Assembly (NCBI GenBank): GCA_934122125.1
Contig: CAKOVW010000016.1
Span: 1 to 23,642 of the forward strand
DNA: 23,642 nucleotides
Direction: 5' to 3'
Source of the DNA: an uncultured Clostridia bacterium
Lineage (GTDB): Bacteria > Bacillota > Clostridia > TANB77 > CAG-508
Shown here in pieces: positions 1 through 7,722 of the stretch (positions within the stretch are counted from its first letter, which is position 1; each line of letters opens with the position of its first letter). The notes under the pieces were generated by a model that was not told where the DNA came from, searched no databases, and saw only the letters and a program-made list of their open reading frames with translations. The translations under genes were made by a program, and so were the position numbers.

Positions 1-2214
1 ATCTAAAGCCTTACGTGCAGCAGAGTTTGAATCAGACAAGCCACCAGCAAATTTTGTAAAATCATATTTTTTAGTTTTTTGAACTTCTTTATACTTTGCT
101 TCCATAAAGTCAACTTTACCTTTATTAACTGCACTCTTTCCACCTAGATCTTTAATCTTATAAATAACCTGTTTACCCTTTAATGACATTATTTTGCCTT
201 TAGCAAAATTTGGCTTCCATTTGAATTGGATACCGCCTTTTTTAGGATCGTATTCAACCTTATCAGTATTATAGCTATCACTCCATGTCCATTCTCTCTT
301 ATCTTGCATTGCTGTTTCCCACCACTCAACATCTTCAGGTGTAGCATTACCAAAGATTATTTTATTAACTGTATTTGAAAGAATTAAGTTTTTATAATAA
401 TCTCCTCTAGGGTCAGCTGATAAATCACCTTTTAATTGAGTCAAGTTTTGAGAATCTAACACAGTTGCAACATTATATTTTCTGTATAATGTATATATAG
501 GTTCAGTAGCTTTACAAATATATGCAGGAAAATCATCAATATATAAGAAGTGAGGAATACGAGTGCTATCATTTCCTGGTCTAGAAAGAATAGCTTGTTG
601 CATTAATAGTAAGAAGAATAAACCAAATGCTTTATGAGCGGTTTCTCCTAAATCACCTCTACGAGTACATACTAATGTTACTTGACCTTCAGATAGTATT
701 TTTTCATAATCTAAGTTATTTGATCGGTTACACAATACTGCTTTTACACCTGGGTAACGTAGTAAGTTATCAATTTGAGAAGAAGCAGTAGTTACTGAAC
801 GTTTTGTATTTAATAAATTAGAACTATCAGGATAGAAACTATTTTCAAAGTATCTAATTAAAATACGATATTTTTCTGCAAATTCTGGAATTTGTTTCAT
901 TTTTTCAACGTAATCTGTAACTAAATTAAAATCTGTAAGGAAATCTAAAACATCCTCTAAGTTAGGCAATAAACCATCATGCTCCAAAGGATACATTTCT
1001 TTTAATAAAATAGATACATTTTCTATTATTTGAACAGCTTCATTTTCTCTAAAAGCAAGTTCTGTATCTGGCCTACTGCTAATGAATAATCCTTTTAATA
1101 CAGAAGATACTGCTAACCCTGTCTTTATAGGGTCTTTATATATAAATGGGTTCAAACCAGGTGAATCTGTACGATTTGGATCAACTATATTAACTGGAAT
1201 ATGAAAATTTTCAGCTACTTTGGCAATTTTATTTACAGATTCAATTTCTGCTGAAACATAAGTAATACCCATGTTGCGGTAAATAATTTTATTACCAGAG
1301 CTTGAAATTATCATTTTTTTCATATAATTTTTATATGTATCTAATTTATCTTCTTTAGGAACTAACATATCTAAAGAAAAGTGCTCATTTATATAATCGT
1401 TATCATATGGGCAATTTAATGAAGCTAAGCCAGTTCTCAACGCTGTAAAGCCCATTTCTTTTGAAACTTCTTTAAAGAAAGATTTTCTTTCAATATCTCT
1501 TGCAAGCATTGGTTCATAAATCATAGAAGTTTTACCAGATCCAGAAACACCAACAACTAATAATGACTCATAACGTTTCTTTTCTGGCATGCATATATCT
1601 TCGCCACTTTCACTATCCATACAAACTTTTACTTCACAAGTATAAACTCCATGAGCTTCTTTATCAGAAGTTAGTTTTATACCACCATAATCAAATATTG
1701 AATCACGAATATCTTTAACATCATTAATACTAAAAATAAGCCATTTAATTACTTTATAAAAAGTAACAAGTGGTATATATACACCTATTGCTGTAAAAGC
1801 AGGTTTAAATAAGTAGAAGAAATCTCGTGCAAGTTCTGGATAATTTGGTAAAGACAAAAGATTTACCCATACTACTTGATTTAACCATTGAACTACAGCA
1901 GACACTATTAAGATATAAAATGATACTATAAATGTATGGAAAAATCTTAATTTGTTAACATCTGCTTTAGCAAATTTAGAACCACCTGAAAAGAAAAATG
2001 CAAAAGCTAAGCAAGCAAAAGCAAAAAAGTACTGTATTGGTCCCCAATAACTAAAGCCTACACCTGTAAAAATTATAAACAATAATTCCATCAATCTATC
2101 TACTAAAATATATGCAGATATAAGAGTTAGAATATATGTCATAAATGTATTTCTATCTGTTTTTAAAACTTTTAAAAATTTATCAAAGAGTTTCAAAAAA
2201 TTCACCACTTTCAT
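1..2214 (-). CDS. VirD4/TraG-family type IV coupling protein, 3' end beyond window
   Basis: The frame is open for 738 codons and has no stop before the window edge, so the C-terminus is missing. The N-terminal ~150 residues hold several hydrophobic segments, which should anchor the protein in the membrane. A Walker A motif GVSGSGKT lies at residues 222-229 and a Walker B-like stretch YIDDF near 558-562, preceded by the hydrophobic FFLLLMQQA region typical of TraG/TraD ATPases. Coupling proteins of this family are hexameric ATPases that bring relaxase-bound DNA, or protein substrates, to a type IV secretion channel. The ATG at 2214 has no clear ribosome site. An in-frame TTG at 2196 is preceded by GTGGTGA and may be the real start. 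The gene is transcribed away from the flippase gene. No relaxase or other Tra gene is visible here, so whether it belongs to an element to the left is unknown. Confidence 0.85.
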   Translation of the reverse strand, partial: MKVVNFLKLFDKFLKVLKTDRNTFMTYILTLISAYILVDRLMELLFIIFTGVGFSYWGPIQYFFAFACLAFAFFFSGGSKFAKADVNKLRFFHTFIVSFYILIVSAVVQWLNQVVWVNLLSLPNYPELARDFFYLFKPAFTAIGVYIPLVTFYKVIKWLIFSINDVKDIRDSIFDYGGIKLTSDKEAHGVYTCEVKVCMDSESGEDICMPEKKRYESLLVVGVSGSGKTSMIYEPMLARDIERKSFFKEVSKEMGFTALRTGLASLNCPYDNDYINEHFSLDMLVPKEDKLDTYKNYMKKMIISSSGNKIIYRNMGITYVSAEIESVNKIAKVAENFHIPVNIVDPNRTDSPGLNPFIYKDPIKTGLAVSSVLKGLFISSRPDTELAFRENEAVQIIENVSILLKEMYPLEHDGLLPNLEDVLDFLTDFNLVTDYVEKMKQIPEFAEKYRILIRYFENSFYPDSSNLLNTKRSVTTASSQIDNLLRYPGVKAVLCNRSNNLDYEKILSEGQVTLVCTRRGDLGETAHKAFGLFFLLLMQQAILSRPGNDSTRIPHFLYIDDFPAYICKATEPIYTLYRKYNVATVLDSQNLTQLKGDLSADPRGDYYKNLILSNTVNKIIFGNATPEDVEWWETAMQDKREWTWSDSYNTDKVEYDPKKGGIQFKWKPNFAKGKIMSLKGKQVIYKIKDLGGKSAVNKGKVDFMEAKYKEVQKTKKYDFTKFAGGLSDSNSAARKALD

Positions 2215-2234
2215 TTTTAAATCTATACTACTAT

Positions 2235-2263
2235 ATTATCCTATAAAATCGCGAAAATTACAA
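2235..2263 (-). promoter_or_regulatory. Probable promoter of the coupling-protein gene
   Basis: On the minus strand TTGTAA (2263-2258) is followed after 17 bases by GATAAT (2240-2235). This predicts a transcript start near 2228, about 14 bases before the ATG at 2214. It is a hand-matched sigma-A type site only. Confidence 0.4.
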
Positions 2264-2367
2264 GGGTTTTTGCGAAAAATGTAGAAAAACTATAAAAAAT
2301 TCTTCTTATAAAATAAAAGTAATAATAATACTTTTAATGGTATATGTATGTAAAAGAAGAGGGTTGT

Positions 2368-4002
2368 ATGAAAGTAAAAAAAGAAAGTTTTATGAAAGGT
2401 GTTTTGGTTTTAATGATTTCACAAATACTAATCAAAGCACTAGGTCTTATTTATAAACTATATTTAACAAATAGAGATGGGTTTGGTGATAAAGGAAACG
2501 CTATATATGGCAGTGGGTTTCAAATATATGCATTATTTTTAACAATATCATCAGTTGGAATACCAGGAGCATTGTCAAAATTAGTTTCAGAAAGAGTGGC
2601 AATAGGGGATACAAAAGGAGCACATAGAATTTTCAAAATAGCTTTTGTAACATTTGGATTAATCGGTTTTATAAGCAGTTGTATTTTATTTTTAGGAGCA
2701 GGATATATTTCAAATACTCTACTACAAATACCAGAAGCAGAAATGACATTAGTAGCACTTTCTCCATCAATATTTTTTGTTTCAATATCATGTGTAATAA
2801 AAGGATATTTCACAGGCAGAGAAAACTTGAAAGTAACAGCAAATGCACATACTTTAGAACAATTTTTTAAAACAGTGCTTTCAGTAATAATAGTAGAATT
2901 TATTGCTATGACAACAGGAGCTGATACTGTAATAATGGCGGCAGGAGCTAATTTGGCTACTACTTTAGCAACAATACTTTGCTTTTTATATTTATATAAA
3001 TATTATGCAAAAATGAGAAAAGAAATTGCCTGGGAGCTAAAAAGAGGCAGAAACTATAAACCAACTAGAATATTAAAAACAATAAAACAAATATTATCAG
3101 TTTCAATACCTATGTCAATGAGTGCAATATTAGGTACAGTAAATAAAAATATAGATTCGATGACAGTAGTAAGAGGACTAAAGAGCTTTTTAACAGAAGA
3201 ACAGGCAAAAATTCAGTATGGAATTTTAAGTGGAAAAGTAGATACTTTAGTTACACTGCCAATGTCATTAAATATTGCATTTGCAACAGCCTTAGTGCCA
3301 TCAATTTCATCATCAAAGGCAATAGGAGATATAGCAACAGTAAGAAAAAGAGTTTCTTTTTCAATGCTTGTATCAATTTTAATTGGGATGCCATGTATGT
3401 TAGCAATGATAATATTTGCAAAACAAATTTTAGAATTATTATTTCCAAATGCAACAGCAGGAGCATTTATATATCAAACTAGCTGCTTAAGCATAATTTT
3501 TATTGTATTAGAACAAATAATTAGTGGAGCATTACATGGATTAGGAAAAGTATTTGCTCCAGCAATTGCACTAAGTATAGGAGTAGGAGTTAAGTTGATT
3601 TTAAACTTATATTTGGTTCCAATAGATACAAATACATTTATTTTAGGAGGAACAGCAGGTGCAGCAATAGCAACAGTTATTTGCCATGCAATAGCAGTAA
3701 CTATTGAATTTAAAATCTTAAATAAAAACATAAACTTAAAGTTAAATAAAAGTAAGTTTATAATAAAACCTATATTAGCTAGCATGATTATGGGAATAAT
3801 AGCATATGTATTTTATATGATAATGCTACCAACTATTGGTAGCAAATTAGCAACATTATTATCACTTTTAATATGCTTTATAATTTATATAATTCTTATA
3901 ATTCTACTAAAAATATTTTCAAAAGAAGAAATTTTTATGATACCATTTGGCAAAAAAATATATTATTTTTTAGAAAAGCTGGGGCTGTATGGAAACAGCT
4001 GA
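2368..4002 (+). CDS. spoVB: SpoVB/MurJ-like polysaccharide (lipid-linked precursor) flippase
   Basis: This is a 544-residue polytopic membrane protein of the MATE/MOP flippase type. The N-terminus (KESFMKGVLVLMISQILIKA) matches the start of SpoVB-like proteins, and about 12-14 hydrophobic segments follow along the whole length. The family flips lipid-linked wall or polysaccharide precursors across the membrane; SpoVB in Bacillus acts in spore cortex synthesis. I chose the ATG at 2368, which has GAGGG just upstream, over the ATG at 2344. The 2368 start gives the family-typical N-terminus without an eight-residue extension. HU follows about 175 bases downstream. In many Clostridia spoVB, mazG and hup lie together, which supports the SpoVB reading; mazG is absent here. 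A non-sporulation lipid II flippase of the same fold cannot be excluded. Confidence 0.8.
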   Translation: MKVKKESFMKGVLVLMISQILIKALGLIYKLYLTNRDGFGDKGNAIYGSGFQIYALFLTISSVGIPGALSKLVSERVAIGDTKGAHRIFKIAFVTFGLIGFISSCILFLGAGYISNTLLQIPEAEMTLVALSPSIFFVSISCVIKGYFTGRENLKVTANAHTLEQFFKTVLSVIIVEFIAMTTGADTVIMAAGANLATTLATILCFLYLYKYYAKMRKEIAWELKRGRNYKPTRILKTIKQILSVSIPMSMSAILGTVNKNIDSMTVVRGLKSFLTEEQAKIQYGILSGKVDTLVTLPMSLNIAFATALVPSISSSKAIGDIATVRKRVSFSMLVSILIGMPCMLAMIIFAKQILELLFPNATAGAFIYQTSCLSIIFIVLEQIISGALHGLGKVFAPAIALSIGVGVKLILNLYLVPIDTNTFILGGTAGAAIATVICHAIAVTIEFKILNKNINLKLNKSKFIIKPILASMIMGIIAYVFYMIMLPTIGSKLATLLSLLICFIIYIILIILLKIFSKEEIFMIPFGKKIYYFLEKLGLYGNS

Positions 4003-4016
4003 AACAGTATCAAAAT

Positions 4017-4052
4017 CAGTACTTTGCTAAATAAAAAATTACCAAAGTACTG
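4017..4052. repeat. Ten-base perfect inverted repeat between flippase and HU genes
   Basis: CAGTACTTTG (4017-4026) and CAAAGTACTG (4043-4052) can form a 10-bp stem with a 16-base loop. No T-run follows on the plus strand. On the minus strand only four Ts follow. It could be a weak terminator or a protein-binding site. Confidence 0.5.
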
Positions 4053-4109
4053 AAAAATGTAAACTTTTAAATAAAAAAATAAATAAAAAAAGAAGGATTT
4101 TAAATAAAA

Positions 4110-4154
4110 ATGGCGAATAATGATATTAGTAAACAATATGTTTACAGATTTTAA
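4110..4154 (+). CDS. Possible 14-residue leader peptide before HU
   Basis: ATG at 4110 opens 14 codons (MANNDISKQYVYRF) ending at TAA 4152-4154, 23 bases before the HU start. AAGGA lies 12 bases upstream, which is far for a ribosome site. A 6-5-6 inverted repeat (GTAAAC-AATAT-GTTTAC, 4129-4145) sits inside it. I do not recognise it, and it may be chance. Confidence 0.15.
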   Translation: MANNDISKQYVYRF

Positions 4155-4177
4155 AATCTTATAGGAGGTAATTTATA

Positions 4178-4456
4178 ATGAACAAATCAGAATTAATCGC
4201 AGCTATGGCAGCAAAAACAGGAGAAACAAAAAAAGACGCAGAGGCATCATTAAACGCATTCGTTAGTGTTATAACAGATGCATTAGTAAAAGGAGATAAA
4301 GTTCAATTAGTTGGATTTGGTTCTTTTGAAGTAAGAAAAAGAGCTGCTAGAAAAGGTAGAAACCCACAAACTAAAGAAGAAATCAAAATACCAGCATCTA
4401 AAGCACCTGTATTCAAAGCAGGAAAGGCTTTAAAAGAATTAGTAAATAAAAAATAA
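4178..4456 (+). CDS. hup: HU family DNA-binding protein
   Basis: The gene encodes 92 residues, the normal HU length. The N-terminus MNKSELIAAMAAKTGETKKD is the dimerisation helix region. The conserved signature GFGSFEVRKRAARKGRNPQT follows near residues 47-66, with the DNA-binding beta arm around it and the closing helix FKAGKALKELV. HU is a small basic dimer that bends and compacts DNA. The ribosome site AGGAGGT lies 9-10 bases before ATG 4178. A strong terminator follows, so HU ends its transcript. Codons for this protein are less AT-extreme than for its neighbours (for example CGCAGC and TTCGTT), consistent with high expression. Confidence 0.95.
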   Translation: MNKSELIAAMAAKTGETKKDAEASLNAFVSVITDALVKGDKVQLVGFGSFEVRKRAARKGRNPQTKEEIKIPASKAPVFKAGKALKELVNKK

Positions 4457-4493
4457 TTTGAAATTTATATAAATTATATGAATTCATATCAAA

Positions 4494-4523
4494 AGATGTA
4501 GAATTAATCTACATCTTTTTTTT
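4494..4523 (+). terminator. Intrinsic terminator after HU
   Basis: A 9-bp stem AGATGTAGA/TCTACATCT (4494-4502 and 4508-4516) with a 5-base loop is followed by an unbroken run of Ts. The signal is strong. Confidence 0.85.
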
Positions 4524-4532
4524 ATAAAAATA

Positions 4533-4561
4533 TTCTAATTAATTTATTGTTGTGATATAAT
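4533..4561 (+). promoter_or_regulatory. Probable extended -10 promoter for the racemase-ligase operon
   Basis: TATAAT (4556-4561) is preceded by TGA, giving an extended -10 (TGnTATAAT). A weak -35 (TTCTAA, 4533-4538) lies 17 bases upstream. The racemase ATG is 30 bases downstream. Confidence 0.45.
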
Positions 4562-4591
4562 GCAAACAAATATATAAGGTGGAGGGAATAA

Positions 4592-5791
4592 ATGTATAGA
4601 AATACATATGTAGAAATTAATATTGACAATTTACAAAATAATGTTAAAGAAATTGTTAGAAAATATCCAGAATATGATTACTATTTTGCCGTAGTAAAAG
4701 GCAATGCATATGGACATAGTGATAAAATTTGCAAATATTTAATAGAAAGAGGAATAAACTACTTTGCAATATCTTCATTAGAAGAAGCAATTAGTTTGCG
4801 AAAAGATGGAATAAAAACTCCTATTTTATGCCTAGAACCAATAGGATTAGAATATATTCAAAAATGTATTGACAATGATATTACAATAACAGTACATGAC
4901 TATGAGTACTTCAAAAAATTGCAAAAAATAGATATAAAAAAACCATTAAAGGTGCATATAAAAATAGATAGTGGACTTTGCAGGCTAGGTTTATATGACA
5001 AAATGCAAGTAAAAGAAGTAGTAGAAGAATTAAGAAAAAAGCCTAATGTGATAGTAGAGGGGATTTTCACACACTTTGCTACTGATGGAATTTATGATGT
5101 TTCATGGGACAACCAATATGCAAAATTTCAAGAACTAACTTCAGAAATAGACTTAATGAAAATTCCAATTGTACATTTAGGAAGAAGCCAAACTTTATTA
5201 AATCATAATAAAATTCCTTTTGCAAATGGAATTAGATTGGGAATAATACTATATGGATATAATACTACTCCAAAGCCATTACCAAATGATTTTATAAATA
5301 AATTAAGAAAATTAAAAAGAAAATTATATAACAGAAAACATCATATTAGTAAAACAATAACAGATGTCGACATCAAACTAAAACCAGCATTTTCATTATA
5401 TAGTGAGGTAATTCAAGTAAAACAAATTAAAAAAGGAAGTTTTGTTGGCTATGGTAGAATTTATGAAGCACCAGAAGATATGTATGTAGCAATTATACCA
5501 ATAGGATATGCTGATGGATTTAGCAGAAGAAATCAAGAAAGACCAATATCTATAAATGGAAAAAGGTATTCTTTAATTGGAGCAATTAACATGGGAATGA
5601 TAATTGCAAAAGTAGATGAGAGTGTAAAAGTAGGAGATAAAGTTACTTTAATAGGAGAAGACCTACCAATGTTAGAAGCGGCTAAATATATGGGAACAAG
5701 TATATATGAGGGCTCTTGCATGATAAACGATTGGGTTCCTAGAGTTCTTGTAAGAGATGGAGAAGTAGTTGAAATAGACGAAAGAAAGTAA
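4592..5791 (+). CDS. alr: Alanine racemase-family PLP enzyme (fold III)
   Basis: The 399-residue protein carries the PLP-lysine motif AVVKGNAYGHS with Lys36, then KIDSGLCRLGL and NGIRLGIILYGY, and the catalytic-tyrosine motif VGYGR with Tyr287 followed by IPIGYADGF. These mark a two-domain alanine racemase, which interconverts L- and D-alanine for wall synthesis. Two things are unusual. A basic segment of about 35 residues (roughly 225-260, rich in Lys and Arg) is inserted before the C-terminal domain motif KPAFSLYSE. The usual CMD/NMD motif reads NMGM (Gly335 where family members have Asp), so substrate choice could differ. The ribosome site is GGTGGAGGG. A ligase gene starts 17 bases after the stop, so the two are very likely one operon. 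It may be the sole Alr or a dedicated D-amino-acid source for that ligase. Confidence 0.88.
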   Translation: MYRNTYVEINIDNLQNNVKEIVRKYPEYDYYFAVVKGNAYGHSDKICKYLIERGINYFAISSLEEAISLRKDGIKTPILCLEPIGLEYIQKCIDNDITITVHDYEYFKKLQKIDIKKPLKVHIKIDSGLCRLGLYDKMQVKEVVEELRKKPNVIVEGIFTHFATDGIYDVSWDNQYAKFQELTSEIDLMKIPIVHLGRSQTLLNHNKIPFANGIRLGIILYGYNTTPKPLPNDFINKLRKLKRKLYNRKHHISKTITDVDIKLKPAFSLYSEVIQVKQIKKGSFVGYGRIYEAPEDMYVAIIPIGYADGFSRRNQERPISINGKRYSLIGAINMGMIIAKVDESVKVGDKVTLIGEDLPMLEAAKYMGTSIYEGSCMINDWVPRVLVRDGEVVEIDERK

Positions 5792-5807
5792 GGAGGAAGA
5801 ATAACAT

Positions 5808-7031
5808 ATGGACTTTGATGTACTTATATTAGGAAGCGACTTTAATGCATATTTTATGTCAAGATGCTATCATGAACTATACAATAAAAAAGTTGATGTA
5901 ATTAGCAAAAGAGCGATAGGAGTTGTTTCATATAGCAAAATTGTTAATTTCAAAGAAGTTGCCAATTTTGAGGATTCCAAAGTTTTTGTAAAAACCTTAA
6001 ATGAATATGCAAAACAAAGTGATAAAGAAAAAATAGTATTAGTTGGAACAAGTGATGAGTTAGTAAGACTAATAATTGAAAATCAAGGTGAACTAGATAG
6101 CAAATATGTTCATAATTATCCAAGTCTAGAAATATTAAATAAAATATTAGTAAAAGATACTTTTTATCAAACTTTTGACAATTGCGAATTTGCAATACCA
6201 AAAACATATGTGTATACATGTAATGCAAACCAACCTATAGATGAAGAAAAAGTAAAACAACTAATGTACCCATTAATTGTAAAACCAGGAAATAATATTG
6301 AATATCACAATCATAAATTTGATGGAATGTTTAAAGTATTTAAAGTACATTCTAGAGAAGAGCTACAAGATGTAATAAATAAAATTGAAAAATCAGGATA
6401 TAAAAGTAACTTGGTTATACAAGAATTTATACCAGGTGATGATTGTGCTTTATTTGACTGTCAATTTTATTGTAGTAAAGATAAAAAGGTACAGTTAATG
6501 GCATTTGCACAAATTGGGCTACAAGAAAGAAATCCAGGAGGAATAGGAAATTGCACACTATTAGTAAATGGATTTAATGAACATGGATATGATGAAAAAA
6601 TAATTGAACCATTAAAAAAATTTATGGAAAGAATTGGCTACCAAGGATTTGCAGAAATTGATTTAAAATATGATAGCAGAGATGGAAAATATAAAGTATT
6701 AGAAATAAATCCCAGACAAGCTAGATGTAGCTATTATTTAGCTGCTGGAGGACATAACTTAATTAAATATTTAGTAGATGATTTAATATACCATAAAGAA
6801 AAAGAATTTACTTTAATGAGAAACGAAGTGGCACTAAGTTTTGTTCCTAAAAGTGTAATAAAAAAATATGTAACAAGTGAGCCATTGAGAAATGAGGCTT
6901 TAAAATTAGCAAAACAGGGTAAAATGGTAAATCCTTTAAAATATAAAAAAGATGGAAGTTTAAAAAGAAAATTATACTTAATAATGAAAGACATAAATTA
7001 TAAAAAGAAATATAAGAAATTAAGTTGGTAA
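5808..7031 (+). CDS. ATP-grasp ligase resembling D-aspartate ligase of wall cross-bridges
   Basis: This is a 407-residue ATP-grasp protein. The N-terminal Rossmann-like part is LILGSDFNAYFMSRCYHELY. The ATP-grasp core carries IVKPGN (Lys159), IQEFIPGDD and the metal/ATP motif EINPRQ (Glu299, Asn301), followed by GGHNLIKYLVDDLI. From memory the pattern, including YDSRDGKYK before EINPRQ, closely follows Aslfm of Enterococcus faecium. Aslfm adds D-aspartate to the side chain of lysine in peptidoglycan precursors. That family is cytoplasmic and ends, as here, in a basic tail. The racemase gene just upstream would supply a D-amino acid, which fits. No aspartate racemase is visible, so the true substrate (D-Asp, D-Ala, D-Ser or another) is open. 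The ribosome site is AAGGAGG. Confidence 0.78.
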   Translation: MDFDVLILGSDFNAYFMSRCYHELYNKKVDVISKRAIGVVSYSKIVNFKEVANFEDSKVFVKTLNEYAKQSDKEKIVLVGTSDELVRLIIENQGELDSKYVHNYPSLEILNKILVKDTFYQTFDNCEFAIPKTYVYTCNANQPIDEEKVKQLMYPLIVKPGNNIEYHNHKFDGMFKVFKVHSREELQDVINKIEKSGYKSNLVIQEFIPGDDCALFDCQFYCSKDKKVQLMAFAQIGLQERNPGGIGNCTLLVNGFNEHGYDEKIIEPLKKFMERIGYQGFAEIDLKYDSRDGKYKVLEINPRQARCSYYLAAGGHNLIKYLVDDLIYHKEKEFTLMRNEVALSFVPKSVIKKYVTSEPLRNEALKLAKQGKMVNPLKYKKDGSLKRKLYLIMKDINYKKKYKKLSW

Positions 7032-7096
7032 AAATAGAAAATTGAGTTTGGACATATAATCTAAAAATTTTTATATATTGTTATTGTATTAGTGAA

Positions 7097-7128
7097 AAAG
7101 GAACCCTGTTTATAAACAGAGTTCCTTT
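7097..7128. terminator. Bidirectional terminator after the ligase gene
   Basis: AAAGGAAC/GTTCCTTT and CTGTTT/AAACAG pair with one C-A mismatch between them. Three Ts follow on the plus strand and five on the minus strand (CCTTTTT), so it can also stop leftward transcription from the element. The rest of 7032-7195 shows no gene. Confidence 0.6.
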
Positions 7129-7195
7129 CCAATCTACTGGTTGCTTCATTTCTACTAAATTCATTTAAAACCTTCAACACAATTATTATTGCTTA

Positions 7196-7266
7196 ATAAA
7201 AAAGAACCATACAAAATATTGATTTTTCAATATTTGTATGGTTTTTCGTTTATGGTGCAGATGGCC
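7196..7266. repeat. Distal attachment-site copy (tRNA-Leu 3' end and terminator)
   Basis: This is the copy of 8650-8720, with four single-base differences. Bases 7253-7266 repeat the 3' end of the tRNA including the CCA complement. Similarity stops at 7267, where the right copy continues into the T-arm of the intact tRNA. Confidence 0.85.
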
Positions 7267-7483
7267 ATTGAAGCGAAAATAAATGATTTTTATTATAACT
7301 ACAATACATTCATGTAGCATTTTAAGTACCACTTCAAATTCATTCTAAAGAAAACCATTTACATAATATGAACAGTAAATTATTATTGGATAGTAATATC
7401 ATTTTTCTATTGCATTATTTTATATAAATTAATTATTAATATTTAGAATAAAAATTTTTTCAAAGAATATAATAATAATAGTA
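7267..7483. other. AT-rich left end of the element, no gene seen
   Basis: I see no reading frame with a ribosome site on either strand. The stretch holds a small hairpin (CTACA around 7300-7315) and, at 7406-7417, TCTATTGCATTA, which recurs exactly at 8622-8633 near the other end of the element. Confidence 0.5.
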
Positions 7484-7512
7484 TTGACTATAATATATTT
7501 TTATATTATAAT
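7484..7512 (+). promoter_or_regulatory. Promoter of the antisense RNA
   Basis: TTGACT (7484-7489), 17 bases, then TATAAT (7507-7512). This is nearly consensus and predicts a start near 7519. No ribosome site or reading frame follows before the terminator at 7571-7601, which points to an untranslated RNA. Confidence 0.75.
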
Positions 7513-7530
7513 TAATATAGCTTATAAGCA

Positions 7531-7556
7531 GTAATTTGATGATTTCATTAGTATAA
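7531..7556 (+). repeat. Direct repeat copy 1 (in the antisense RNA)
   Basis: GTAATTTGATGATTT (7531-7545) then CATTAGTATAA matches 7653-7667 and 7672-7682 (GTAATTTGATGATTT, CATTTGTATAA). The second copy overlaps the start codon of the toxin gene. It is equivalent to the DRa/DRb repeats of par loci. Confidence 0.8.
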
Positions 7557-7565
7557 TGAACACCA

Positions 7566-7603
7566 ATAAAAATCCCTAGAGTGCAAGTCTAGGGATTTTT
7601 TGT
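7566..7603. terminator. Shared bidirectional terminator of toxin mRNA and antisense RNA
   Basis: A perfect 10-bp stem AATCCCTAGA/TCTAGGGATT (7571-7580, 7588-7597) has a 7-base loop. Runs of T follow in both directions (plus TTTTTT to 7601; minus TTTTT down to 7568). In the toxin orientation the loop reads CUUGCAC, which contains a YUNR (CUUG) U-turn motif, the kind of loop used for fast RNA-RNA pairing in par systems. Confidence 0.85.
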
Positions 7604-7605
7604 GA

Positions 7606-7674
7606 CTAATCTTCAAATTCCTTTAAAATTAAAAGAATGAAAATTAATGCAAGTAATTTGATGATTTTTTTCAT
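7606..7674 (-). CDS. Putative Fst-like type I toxin peptide
   Basis: ATG at 7674 opens 22 codons ending in TAG at 7606-7608. The peptide starts MKKIIK, has an uninterrupted hydrophobic stretch at residues 7-17 (Leu, Ile, Ala, Phe) and ends KEFED. That is one short membrane helix with a positive N-end and an acidic tail, like small type I toxins that damage the membrane. It has its own strong promoter (7723-7751), a ribosome site GGTGG (7693-7689) 14 bases upstream, and a terminator. An alternative start is the in-frame GTG at 7692, which would give 28 residues beginning (M)ARFIQ and would use AAAGG near 7704-7700. Fst itself is about 33 residues, and I see no clear sequence identity to it. 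The assignment therefore rests on locus architecture and peptide type. Confidence 0.6.
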   Translation of the reverse strand: MKKIIKLLALIFILLILKEFED

Positions 7675-7683
7675 TTGTATAAA
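7653..7683 (+). repeat. Direct repeat copy 2 (toxin translation start region)
   Basis: This is the second copy of the repeat at 7531-7556. It spans the toxin start codon (7674-7672) and the first seven codons. It differs by four extra Ts in the middle and by one base. Confidence 0.8.
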
Positions 7684-7688
7684 TCTCG

Positions 7689-7714
7689 CCACCTTTCTAC
7701 CTTTAAGAGAAAGG
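7689..7714 (-). promoter_or_regulatory. 5' stem-loop covering the toxin ribosome site
   Basis: In the toxin mRNA CCTTTCT (7714-7708) pairs perfectly with AGAAAGG (7698-7692), leaving a 9-base loop. The right arm overlaps AGGTGG (7694-7689), the ribosome-binding site, so the stem should limit translation. A comparable 5' stem-loop exists in Fst mRNA. Confidence 0.6.
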
Positions 7715-7722
7715 CAATTTTA

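Larger units (their letters stand above)
7519..7603 (+). ncRNA. Predicted antisense antitoxin RNA (RNA II-like)
   Basis: The predicted transcript is about 80 nt, running from the promoter at 7484-7512 to the terminator hairpin at 7571-7597. Its 5' part (7531-7556) repeats the sequence that overlaps the toxin start codon at 7653-7683. Because the toxin is read from the minus strand, this RNA is complementary to the toxin mRNA around its start codon. A 15-base perfect block is followed by 10 of 11 bases after a short gap. Its 3' end is fully complementary to the toxin mRNA terminator. This is the arrangement of RNA II in the par locus of Enterococcus plasmid pAD1, where the antisense RNA blocks toxin translation. 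The RNA itself is inferred, not observed. Confidence 0.65.

Noticed and set aside
5950..6228. A 92-codon open frame on the minus strand inside the ligase gene
   Set aside because: His/Leu/Phe-rich shadow of the ATP-grasp coding frame with no ribosome site.
7106..7119. Shared CTGTTT...AAACAG core at 7106-7119 and 21775-21791 as a dispersed repeat family
   Set aside because: Both are terminator hairpins with different outer stems; six-base similarity in AT-rich hairpins can occur by chance.
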